Positions 54,516 to 64,000 of a stretch of 64,000 bases of DNA are shown piece after piece. Location: NCBI GenBank assembly GCA_029204225.1, contig CM055101.1, positions 7,030,373-7,094,372 on the forward strand, read 5' to 3'. Position 1 is the stretch's first letter; the number at the start of each line of letters is the position of its first letter. The translations under genes were made by a program, and so were the position numbers. The notes under the pieces are model-generated. The model was not told the DNA's origin. It did no database searches and worked only from the letters and a program-made list of their open reading frames with translations. This DNA comes from Diphasiastrum complanatum (Eukaryota > Streptophyta > Lycopodiopsida > Lycopodiales > Lycopodiaceae).

Positions 54516-54980
54516 ATATTGTGTGTGGTTGTGGATTAGTTTTCTTGCTTTCCTAGTTGTAGGTTAGATTTCTTGTTTTCTTGTGGATTAATGTAGAAGC
54601 CAACATTCAAGTAAACTAAATAGGCTGGATCTGTGGTGTGATTCTTGCATATCTCTGTACAATCCAATTTTTGATGTTCTTGGGATGTCCAAGAATCAAA
54701 AGGCTGGTTGGTTTCTTGATTCTTGGACTTCTAACATGCTGTAGATTAGTTTCTTGTTTCTTGTTTTGTCAATTTATGCAAGGAAGTTCAATGTAGTGTA
54801 GGCTCTGATTTCAGTTCGTTTTAAGAGTAGGTAGCTGTAGAGTCTGTAGAACGTTCATTGGTTTGCATGCTGATCTGTGAATGAGCATTCTTGGCTTGCA
54901 TGCATGTAGAATGTAAGTGTGTTCAAGAGTGACGTCTCTGAGTTGCCCTCTGACAGGTAGGACATAAAGAAAATACTTGG
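54516..54980 (+). repeat. diverged plus-strand copy of the LTR-like sequence at 40390-40760
   Basis: Shares GTTGTGGATTAG, CAAGTAAACTAAATAGGCTGGAT, CTTGCATAT and TTTCTTGTTTCTTG blocks with the reverse complement of 40390-40760. No boundaries are clear. Confidence 0.55.
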
Positions 54981-55075
54981 TTGTCTTTGACACCTGAGGA
55001 ACTCGCGATATCAAACTGCTCTTCCATTTATTTCAGAACTACACTTCACATTGAATCTGATTTCAGTAGTACCAC

Positions 55076-56940
55076 ATTAGGGCCTTTTTTGAACTCAAAA
55101 AGGGCCTCTTCACTAATCTGGATTAGTGTTAATGACGACACGTGTACCAATAAAAGTGTGACAATTGAGCAGAAATGGTCCATATGACATGGCAGATTCA
55201 ATGGTGTAGATTAAATCAAGTGTGGGCCCACAAAGTACACGTCTAGCATTAACCCTACATTAACCCTATATGGATACACTTGAAAGTACCTAGTAACCAA
55301 CAATAGCTACACACAGTACCTAGTAGCCAACAATAGGACAACAACTAGTGCTCTAGGTGAGACATAGACTTGCAAGCGTCATTTAATGCCCAAGTACATT
55401 TCAAATTTGAAACTTGCTTATGAATTTTAATCAACCCACTTTTGTGTCTCCCTTCACATTCAAACTAAGACTACCTCACTTTCATTAGCCTTTCACATAA
55501 CAAATAATTTATTTTTTTCAGATGGATATCATTTTTTTTCAAAATTGACCTTTGGAATACATTTTCATTTCGCCATGGATTTAGTCTGTTTGACCTCAGA
55601 ACCTCAAAAAAAGTGTTTAGAAGTCAATTTATTTTTATTAGTTTACAAACAAAAATATATTCTAGAGGCCAGTTTTTCGTTTTTTTGGTCCGAAATCGCG
55701 ATTTTTGGCTGTTTAGCTTCATTAGAAGGCCAAAAATTGCGTTTCGGGGAAAAAAAAAAATTTCAAAATTACGCTAAGGCGCGATTTTGGGCCGTTTGAC
55801 CAAGTCAAACGGCCCAAAATTGCGTTTCGGACACAAAAATTGCGTTTCGGACCCAAATTTTTTTTTTCCGACCCAAATTTTTTTTTTTTTTTTGGGTTGG
55901 AAAATTTTTTTTGGGTCCGAAATGCAATTTTTGGCCTTTTGATGGAGCGAAACGGCCAAAAATCGCGATTTCGGGCCAAAAAAAACCGAAAAAACTGGCC
56001 TCCGGGAGATACATTTTTGTTTCGTTATGGATTTAGTCTGTTTGACCTCAGAACCTCAAAAAAGGTGTTTATAAGTCAATTTTCTTTTATTAGTTTGCAA
56101 ACATAAATATATTTCGGAGGCCAGTTTTTCGGTTTTTTGGTCCGAAATCGCGATTTTTGGCCGTTTCGCTTCATCAGAAGGCCAAAAATTGCGTTTCGGA
56201 CCAATTTTTTTTTTTTTTCAAAATCACGCTAAGGCGCGATTTGAACGGCCCAAAATCACGCCTTAGCGTGATTTTGAAAAAAAAAAACAAAAAAAAAACT
56301 TTTGGTCCGAAACGCAATTTTTGGCTTTCTGATGAAGCGAAACGGCCAAAAATCGCGATTTCGGGCCAAAAAAACGAAAAACTGGCCTCCGAAATATGTT
56401 TCTGTTTGCAAACTAATAAAAGCAAATTGACTTATAAACACCTTTTTTGAGGTTCTGAGGTCAAACAGACTAAATCCATGGCGAAATGAAAATGTATCCT
56501 GAAGGCCAATTTTGAAAAAATAATAATATCCATCTGAAAAAAAAAAAATATTTGGTATGTGAAAGGCTAATGAAAGTGAGGTAGTCTTAGTTTGAATGTG
56601 AAGGGGGACACAAAAGTGGGTTGATTAAAATTCATAAGCAATTTTCAAATTTGAAATGTACTTGGGCATTAAATGAGGCCTGCAAGTCTATGTCCCACCT
56701 AGAGCCCTAGCTGTTGTCCTATTGGAACCAAGACAATGAATATGCTAGTCTTGCCTTACAAAGTACCTACAAAAGTCTATGGATGATGGGACCTATATTT
56801 AGCCCTTAACTCTTGCTCACCCTATGTGGTAACCCAAGGTAAAAGTGCCACGTAGGATTGATTAACACTAAACTAATTATGATTAACAAACCTGTTTAGG
56901 CAAGGAAGAGGCTCTTTTTGAGTCCAAAAAGGGCCCTAAT
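55076..56940. mobile_element. foldback/TIR element 2 with long inverted arms
   Basis: The ends match element 1: ATTAGGGCCTTTTTTGAACTC with its own hairpin partner CAAAAAGGGCC at left, mirrored at 56905-56940. Long arms pair across the element: the block at about 55436-55800 (CACTTTTGTGTCxCCCTTCACATTC, CAGATGGATATxATT, GGATTTAGTCTGTTTGACC) recurs inverted at about 56270-56640. A further direct copy of the inner arm lies at about 55985-56200. CGCGATTTTTGGCC and its complement occur many times near the centre. No transposase is encoded. Confidence 0.78.
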
Positions 56941-56989
56941 GACATACAAACCATCTCCAATCTCTTCGGTGGACTGTACTCTTGTTTCA

Positions 56990-57345
56990 GAGTATGAATT
57001 AATGTTCAAGATCCTATTGGACAATCAGAACGCATAAAGTTGTGATTATCTTTAGCATAAGCTGTCTATTAGACTGTTTTTGTACCTAGTAGCCGATTAG
57101 AACGAGAGAGCTTTTTTGCAATATTCCTGCTCTCTTCTTCGTTCTCGTTCTTCCAATCTCCCTTGACCCATCAGATTGGTATCAGAGTGTAGCTCAAATA
57201 AACCGAGACATTAAGCTTGTTCTATTTGTATACTGTTATCATGTCTCATATAGGTAGCTCTTCATCTTCATCACTCAGTGAAGCTAGAGTCATTGACAAG
57301 TTCAATGGTTCTAACTTCTACATCTGGAAGTTGAAGATCCTGCCC
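56990..57345 (+). pseudogene. copia M: LTR end, PBS and first codons of gag
   Basis: LTR-like sequence ends before TTGGTATCAGAGTG (PBS 57177-57188). ATG at 57241 begins a gag with LSEARVIDKFNGSNFYIWKLKILPMR, the usual copia gag entry. It is lost after about 57345, where the frame runs into a duplicated piece of element G. This gag start differs from that of G, so it is a separate element. Confidence 0.7.
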
Positions 57346-57389
57346 ATGAGGTACTTTTTATTTTTTAAAATGATGCGACTACTAACTAT

Positions 57390-57872
57390 GTACAGGGTAT
57401 TAGGATTTGTGCTTAGTGACAATGATCCTTCTATGTATTGAAAGTTTGATGGTAGTAATATTGTCATTCTCCTAATCTATGTAGATGACATTATTCTTAG
57501 TGGAAGTTGTTTGTTGCTAGTTCAAGAAACCAAAGATGCATTAGGAAAAGAATTTAAAATGCAAGATCTAGGAGAGATCCATTACATTTTGGGCCTTGAG
57601 ATTGATTTTCATGAAGAGTATGCTTTTATTTGTCAATCTAGATATGTCTTTTCTATGTTGAGAAAATTCAATATGCAAAATTGTAAAGGCATAGATACTC
57701 CCATGGAGCACATGTAAAAGACCCTATTAAAGGTGATGAAAGATCCTTTGAGGACATCACACTTTATAGGAGTCTTATAGGCTCTTTAATTTGGCTTACA
57801 ATCACTAGACCCGATTTGAGCTATTGTGTGCACAAATTGAGTCAATTTATGCAAGATCCCAAGATCCAACAT
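57390..57872 (+). pseudogene. duplicated RT-RNase H segment of element G
   Basis: 483 bases about 96% identical by eye to 60949-61425: FVLSDNDPSMY, the YVDD box (LLIYVDDIILSG), FKMQDLGEIHYILGLEIDFHEEYAFICQSRYVFSMLRKFNMQNCKGIDTPMEHM and TITRPDLSYCVHKLSQFMQDPKIQHW. Both copies have the same one-base deletion after MEHM, which shifts the frame. It is bounded by unrelated sequence on each side. Confidence 0.9.
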
Positions 57873-58339
57873 TGGATTACAAGCAAATCTAATCAAAAGA
57901 TTTGCAAATTTGATCAGATTTCAAGCTAGGAATTGTCTAGATTCTACTTTCTAGCGAGTTTGCAGTTTTCTGGTGATTTTGAGTCTCAAACCACTTTGAT
58001 TGGTCCAGATCAGGTACTCTATGGAATTTCAGGTGCAGGCACATGTGAAATCCGCCCATTTTCAGTTTGGTGGTTCTCTCTCACCTTAGATCCAAATTTC
58101 ATGCAATTTTGCCCACTAGAAAGCTAGAAATGTGTAAAATTTGATGAAATTTGAATCATGACAGTTGAATAAGCCAATCAAAAGTTATAAGCTTTTGAAT
58201 AGGTGTAGGTAGGGCGCCTAGACCTATGACAAATCTTGAGTACATGTCATTTATTGCTTGAATGATCACAAAAATCACCCAGAAGTTAACCAATCTCATC
58301 TATATGTGATTTAGGCAAAATTTAGAGGATCTAGGCAAA
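57873..58339 (+). other. probable leader of element G
   Basis: Untranslated sequence before the G gag. No PBS or 5' LTR is recognisable; the 5' end was probably lost together with the rearrangement at 57872. Confidence 0.45.
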
Positions 58340-59240
58340 TTGTTTCATACAAATAGATTGTATTTGAGTCAATTTGGATTGCCAACCTCCAATTACTCAA
58401 TTTGGAAGGTTAGGATGAAATCTGTCTTAATTCTACAAGATGTGATGGATATTGTACTTGGTATTGAAGAAGAATCACAAATTCCTCAAGAAATTCCAAA
58501 GTACAAAAAGAGAGCTAGGATGGCTCTACATTATATTAAAATGAATGTCTCTAATGACATCTTAAGAGAAATTGGTGCTTGTACTAATGCCAAAGATGCT
58601 TGGGATACTCTCAAGTCCATCTATGAGGCAAAGAATACTTCTAGACTTCTAACACTAAGAAACCAAATTTTTCAAAGTGTACAGAGAAGTGATGAATGTG
58701 CTTCAGCTTATGTAATGAGAGTTAAAGACCTCCATAGATAATTGTCATGCATAGGAGATTCCATCAACCAAAATGAACTTGTTCAAGTCATACTTAATGG
58801 GTTAAAGGAGGAATATGACAACCTTGTTCAGAGTTATGCCATTAAGGAGGAGCTACCAAGTTTGGAAGCACTCCAAAGTGTGCTCATTTCTGAAGAATCA
58901 AGACAAGAGAATAAACTTTTGAAAATGGAAAGACTGTCTCTCAACATTGATGGTAAAGTCCTCTTTACCAAAGACAAGCACAAGTCAAGAAGTAAGAATC
59001 AACACCAACCCTCTTCAAGCAAGAACAATCTTATTTCCAAGGAGAAAGGAGAAGAGGATGAGTCCTCTCAAGCTTTCACATCCAAGAAGAAGAAAAAAAA
59101 CATCTCGTGTTTCTTTTGTGGCAAGAAGGGGCATTATGCCACCAATTGCTTCAAGAAGAAGAGTCAATTCAAGCAAGCCAACATTTTCAATGAAGAGAAG
59201 GAAGATGCTCATGCAAGTGATGGAGAGGGAACTCTTATGG
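58340..59240 (+). pseudogene. element G gag
   Basis: One frame with a TAA at 58739-58741. The core has SNYSIWKVRMKSVLILQDVMDIVLG, DAWDTLKSIYEAKNTSRLLTLRNQIF, YVMRVKDLHR and ILNGLKEEYDNLVQSYAI; then an intact zinc knuckle CFFCGKKGHYATNC (about 59107-59150). Very close to the gag of element A. Confidence 0.9.
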
Positions 59241-60400
59241 TCTCGAGTTTTTCTTCATCACCTTTCAAGAAGAATGGTTCGTGGTACATTGACAGTGGAG
59301 CTTCCTCACATATTTGTAGCTCCAAACATTCGTTTTCATCCATGACACCTTATGAAGGAGCCAAGAAGTCCATCTACACAGCAAATGATCATGAGTGTGC
59401 TATTGAAGGCATCGGGACCATTCCCTTAAAGCTTTCATCATCAAAAGTTCTTTCTCTGTCTAAAATACTTTTTGTTCCTAAGTTAACAAAAAATCTTATT
59501 AGTGTTGGGCAATTGTTTGATAGTGGACTAGATCTGAATTTCAATGTTGATACATGTACAATCAAGAAGCATGATGAGATCTTTGCATTTGGGTCTAGAT
59601 ATGGTGGAATCTACAAGCTTGATCCCAAAGAGTATGCTAACTCTTGTGATGGTGCTTTTGCTTCTCATATGTCTTTGGAGGAACTATGGCATAGAAGGTT
59701 GGGACATCCTAACTAAAGTTCTATGGTGTCCATGGTCAAGAAAGCCAAAGCTATTGGCTTGCTTAATCTTATCTCCAAGAATTTCAAGCCATGTGAGGCT
59801 TGTGCCATGTCTAAGTCTCATAAGAAGCCTTTTTCAAAGTCATCTATCAAGACTACACATCCATTGGAGCTCATACACTCGGATGTGCACTTCTCATCTT
59901 CAAAGGCATCCTTTTCAAAAGACTTTTGGGGTGAGGCCATCAATTGTTCAAACTATCTTTGCAATCGACTCCCTCATGTTGCACTTGGAGGAAAGTCACC
60001 ATATGAAGCACTTTATTTGAAGAAACCTAAGGTTGATCACCTTAGAGTATTTGGATGCATATGCTTTGTCCATATTCCCTTGGAAACGAGAACGAAGGAT
60101 GATCCTTGTGCAAGCAAATGAGTAATGGTTGGATATTCATCCAACAAGAATGCCTATCAAATCTACATGCTCTCTACATCTAAAGTAATTGAAAGTAGAG
60201 ATGCAGTTTTTCATGAAGAAGAAAAGTCCAATCTAGGAGGGGCCGAGATCAAGCAACCTCAAAATCTATCACCTTTTGTTATTGAAGACAATGAACATAT
60301 GGAGGGGTCGAGATTTGAAGATGGAAGTCCTCGTATCTTCACTCCTAGAAGATCCATGAGGGAGAGATCCAAGCCTAAGAGGCTCACTTATGATGACAAA
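59241..60400 (+). pseudogene. element G protease and integrase with catalytic core deleted
   Basis: Same frame as gag. Protease WYIDSGASSHI; pre-integrase LWHRRLGHPN and CEACAMSKSH; then integrase HSDVHFSSSKA runs directly into SFSKDFWGEAINCSNYLCNRLPH. Compared with element E about 107 residues are missing at about 59910, including the second Asp and the Glu, and the deletion is in frame. Stops at 59714-59716 and 60119-60121. Confidence 0.9.
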
Positions 60401-61992
60401 GGAAAACAAGTGGATCTTGATTCCACTTATGCTTATTTTGTTTCTCATGAGGAGCCCAAAGATGTCCAAGAAGCCCTCAATACCAAGGAGTGGTATGTGG
60501 CCATGAAGATTGAATATGATGCCTTGATCACCAACCACACATGGGAGCTAGTGGATCCACCACCTAACATGCACATCATTGGATGCAAGTGGGTGTTCAA
60601 GATCAAGTACAATCATGATGGCTCCATCAACAAGTACAAGGCAAGATTATGTGCTAAAGGCTTTGCACAAATATATGGCCTTGACTATGAGGAAACCTTT
60701 GCTCCTGTAGCAAAGATGGTGACAAGAAGAATCATAATCTCTCTTGCCTTATTTCTTAAGTGGAAATTATATCAACTTGATGTCTCCAACACTTTTTTGA
60801 ATGGCTATCTTGAGGAGGAGATATACATGGAACAACCTCAAGGATTCATCAAGGATGAATCTAAGGTGTGTTTGCTATTTAGAAGACTTTATGGCTTGAA
60901 GCAAGCACCTAGATCATGGTATTCAAGACTCAACAACTTTCTACTTTCATTAGGATTTGTGCTTAGTGACAATGATCCTTCTATGTACTTGAAGTTTGAT
61001 GGTTGTAATATTGTCATTCTTCTAATCTATGTAGATGACATTATTCTTAGTGGAAGTTGTTTGATGCTAGTTCAAGAAACTAAGGATGTAATAGGAGGAC
61101 AATTTAAAATGCAAGATCTAGGAGAGATCCATTACATTTTAGGCCTTGAGATTGATTTTCATGAAGAGTATGCTTTTATTTGTCAATCTAGATATGTCTT
61201 TTCTATGTTGAGAAAATTCAATATGCAAAATTGTAAAGGCATAGATACTCCCATGGAGCACATGTAAAAGACCCTATTAAAGGTGATGAAAGATCCTTTG
61301 AGGACATCACACTTTATAGGAGTCTTATAGACTCCTTAATTTGGCTTACTATCACTAGACCCGATTTGAGCTATTGTGTGCACAAATTGAGTCAATTTAT
61401 GCAAGATCCTAAGATCCAACATTGGAAGATGGCCAAGAGAGTTCTAAGATATGTATCTTCTACTCAAGATTATGGTTTATTATACAAGAATTAAGATCTA
61501 ACCATTGTTGCCTATTCGGATTCCGATTTTGCAAGTGATAAAATGGATCGAAAGTCCATTAATGCATATACTATCTTTCTTGGAGGCAATCTTGTGTCTT
61601 GGCTTTGAAAGAAGCAAGATACCATATCTCTATCTTCTTGTGAGGCCGAGTACAAAGCACTCACTACAACAACTAAAGAGGTGCTTTGGATCAAGAGGTT
61701 AATCATGGAGCTAAAGTGCATCAAAGAGGATGATCTTCCCTTGATCAAGTGTGACAACATATCGGCCCAAGCTCTTGCAAACAATCCTATTTTTCATGCA
61801 AGAAGCAAGCATATAGAAGTGGCACACCATTTTGTAAGGGAAAAGCTCATTGGAGGTGAAATCAACTTGGAACATGTTAACACATCTTCATGTATTCCTG
61901 ATCTTCTCAAAAATCCACTTTGCAAAAGTGCCTTCTCAAAGCATAGATCTAATCTTGGTCTTATCTCAAGATCGATGCTTGATCCACATTAG
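60401..61992 (+). pseudogene. element G RT and RNase H
   Basis: RT is open from 60125 to 61267: WVFKIKYNHDGSINKYKARLCAKG, first Asp in YQLDVSNTFLNGYLEEEIYMEQPQGF, LYGLKQAPRSWYSRL and YVDD in LLIYVDDIILSG. A one-base deletion after MEHM (about 61262) shifts the frame. RNase H follows with stops near 61493 and 61606: YSDSDFAS, LSSCEAEYKALTTTTKEVLWIKRL, KCDNISAQALANNPIFHARSKHIEVAHHF. Ends SRSMLDPH at 61992. Confidence 0.9.
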
Positions 61993-62007
61993 ATACATTT
62001 TTAGGAG

Positions 62008-62620
62008 TGTTGAAATATTGGAAAAATCTATCTAATGTTGTAAGTAGGGGTCCTAAAAATGCCAAAGATGAATTGAGCTCTTTTGGCTTAGTAAAGACTC
62101 ATCTTAGAATAAAATATTCAAGGTAGGCAGAAGTAGAAACTCGAGCTACCATAGGAATTGTCATTTGTACTTTGGATGCCACATTTAATGCATGAAAATA
62201 CTAGGTGGCACAATTAGACATATTGAGGTGGCTTGAATAAGTCTAGATAGCTTGAGAGGTGGATTCATAACTCCAATTCAACTCAAAGTAGGAGGAGAGT
62301 CCATGGATCTATATATATGTGATGCACTCTCATTGAGAAGATGATGATTTTTGTGTGTAATACAAATTTGGAGACTAAGCTCTTTGTGTCCTCTCTCTCT
62401 ACTCGAGTTTGTACATTCATATTCTCTCTCTAGCCGAGTTGAGGCATTTATTGTACTTAGTTTCATATTTTGTTGATAGATCTTGCTTGTAACACAATAA
62501 TATTTCTTGTATGATCAACTTTCCTATTGTCAATCAATGCTAGTTTGATCTTTATGGTATTATTGGGCATAGGAGATCAAAAGTACATGCGTAGCGCATC
62601 CCACACGTGTGAATTTTTTA
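62008..62620 (+). repeat. 3' LTR of element G
   Basis: Follows a weak purine tract (TTTTTAGGAG) with TGTTGAAATATTGG at 62008. TATATATATG near 62311, CTCTCTCTACTCGAG near 62393 and CTCTCTCTAGCCGAG near 62423, TAGGAGATCA near 62570, CACACGTGTG at 62602-62611. The right boundary is approximate. Confidence 0.65.
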
Positions 62621-62621
62621 G

Positions 62622-63220
62622 TTGTTCTTCCGTACTACAATGAACAGCATGAATTTCATGACTCAGCAGCCTCTCACGTATAAAGTGATACTGAATCTCA
62701 ATTTGTTTGGTTCTCGCATGGAACACTGGATTCTTTGCTAGCTGAATGCCACTCTGACTGTCGCTATGTAATGTCGTGGGATTTTTCTGCTTTATGCCAA
62801 CTTCTTCCAAGATTTGTCTCAATCATATAGCTACCTGTGCTGCACTACACATTGCCTTATACTTTGCTTCTTACTGGACCAGGAAAAGCAACTGTTACAA
62901 AGCTGGAATACATACCCTGTGGTGGATCTACGATCGTCATAGTCACCTCCCCAATCCGCATCCACATAGCCACACAACTCAGGTAAACCCTCATGCTTCC
63001 TGTAAATCAAGCCATAATCTGAAGTGCCTTTCACATAACGCAAAATGTGTTTAGCCACCTTCCGATGCGTTTCTGCCATAAACTGACTTACAATGCCATC
63101 AACATAGCATCTATCTAGTCTAGTCGTGGTAAGGTAAATCAAGCTCCCTACTAACTGTCTATACTGATCAGAAACTGAGGAGTTGTAGACGTCCATGTTT
63201 TGATCAAAACGAGTAAACAA
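62622..63220 (-). pseudogene. copia H-family RNase H fragment
   Basis: Minus-strand reading: QYRQLVGSLIYLTTTRLDRCYV, YVKGTSDYGLIYRKHEGLPELCGYVDADWGGDYDDRRSTTGYVFQL, then a gap with loss of the STTEAEYKA block, and RQILEEVGIKQKNPTTLHSDSQSGIQLAKNPVFHARTKQIEIQYHF. Closely similar to 48577-49140. RT and the rest are missing. Confidence 0.88.
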
Positions 63221-63429
63221 GCGCGATCAAACAACAATGAAAGTGCATTCAATCACAACAAGCATTCATCTACATTGTACACAGATAAAAACGTGCTGCT
63301 GCTATATTACTCTGAAGCACAATACAACTAATGATTACAACAAAAAATTGATGACTTAATTGGGAGGCCCAAATAATACATCTCATGGACGGAGCAACCA
63401 CTACTCTGTGCTTGGATGATCTATTTATA
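63221..63429. other. unassigned junction, possibly LTR
   Basis: Sequence between two minus-strand copia fragments. A CTATTTATAG-type TATA motif is near 63420. No protein similarity. Confidence 0.35.
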
Positions 63430-64000
63430 GATTTCATCCGTGTATTAATTACATTTGCATTCGAGATGCTGACCCCTGTTATCACTCCATGATGGCTTGC
63501 TTGGTAAAGTGCCATTGAATTTATGTGGTAGAGTCTTCTGTGCCATAGAGTGTCTGGCGAGTCATCATGAGTCTGATGCACTTGATCTGCAGATAGGCAT
63601 ATCTTCAGATGATATAGGTTTCCTTTCCTTCTGCTTTGAGTGATCAGAGTACTGGTACTGGCGTCAATCACGTTGCATGCTTCGGTCGGAAAATGTCACA
63701 TGCATTTTTGCATCTGCTATTCTTGTTACAAAAAGCAAACCTTGTTGCAGAGTAGGCAGAATAGAACGTCTTTGAGTCATCTATCTTTGCCATTGGTGTT
63801 GAGCCATAGTGAACCAATACCGTTCACTTGATGCTTAGATCCATCTCCAAGAACTATGAATCTTAAAGAATCTGCACTTTTGAAACCTGACATTATTCGT
63901 CTTGATGTCATGAAGTGTGAGTCTAGAATCATCTCGTATGTGTCAGATGTTGATGCTGCACACATGTCTTCACAGATGTAGGCGGTCGAACAATTTCTAT
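63430..64000 (-). pseudogene. copia protease and pre-integrase fragment, same family as 1-1612
   Basis: Minus-strand reading gives MILDSHFMTSR (damaged DSGA protease motif), ADSLRFIVLGDGSKHQVNGIGSLWLN, then in another frame LITQSRRKGNLYHLKICLSADQ and DTLWHRRLYHINSMALYQASHHGVITGVSISN of the zinc module. It aligns with 190-680 in the same orientation. It runs off the right end of the window. Confidence 0.85.

Noticed and set aside
1-64000. tRNA, rRNA or other structured RNA genes
   Set aside because: I saw no cloverleaf with A/B boxes and no rRNA core sequence; TGGTATCAGAGC hits are retroelement PBSs.

Overview
This window reads as a repeat-rich, gene-poor stretch of a land-plant nuclear genome. 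The base composition is AT-rich. Almost all recognisable coding sequence is Ty1/copia or Ty3/gypsy retrotransposon protein. The copia elements use the plant-type primer-binding site TGGTATCAGAGC (initiator Met tRNA). I found no convincing intact host gene, rRNA, tRNA or CRISPR array, and the species cannot be named from this sequence.

Layout. 1-3246: a minus-strand copia fragment (gag to integrase), a plus-strand LTR, and a second minus-strand 5' LTR with its leader. 3247-5122: featureless AT-rich DNA. 5123-13400: a truncated minus-strand copia element (gag and 5' LTR) whose LTR is split by a complete but dead copia element, A (6680-12870, target duplication AGACT). 13398-14109: another 5' LTR. 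15035-22945: copia D, split in its RNase H by element E (15631-21789, target duplication AACTT). E is the only element here with an open polyprotein (1322 aa). 22957-28535: a copia RT scrap and a gag-only gypsy-type element carrying a foldback insertion (24971-26076). 28536-32990: non-coding DNA rich in unusual repeats. 33072-43660: a mosaic of gypsy LTRs, copia I, copia J, a gypsy integrase, copia K and a LINE-like remnant. 43664-49540: decayed copia H with short LTRs. 49541-51550: a second gag-only gypsy copy. 51551-55075: unassigned DNA and a TCTCGACCGA repeat array. 55076-56940: a second foldback element. 56990-62620: copia M and copia G fragments. 62622-64000: minus-strand copia fragments; the last is from the same family that opens the window.

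Relations. The elements are nested and of different ages. E is youngest (7 differences between its 682-bp LTRs). A is older (LTRs about 5% apart by eye). D, G, H, I, J and K carry stops, frameshifts or deletions. E looks intact but has Lys where the third catalytic residue of integrase (Glu of D,D35E) should be.

Most unusual signals: (1) a row of hairpins in the gypsy-type LTRs, with different but self-complementary stems around a shared loop, seen in four LTR copies; (2) nine exact copies of the palindrome CACACGTGTG, all in LTRs or leaders of several unrelated copia families; (3) two foldback elements sharing hairpin-tipped termini but with unrelated interiors; (4) degenerate TCTCGACCGA arrays at two distant loci.
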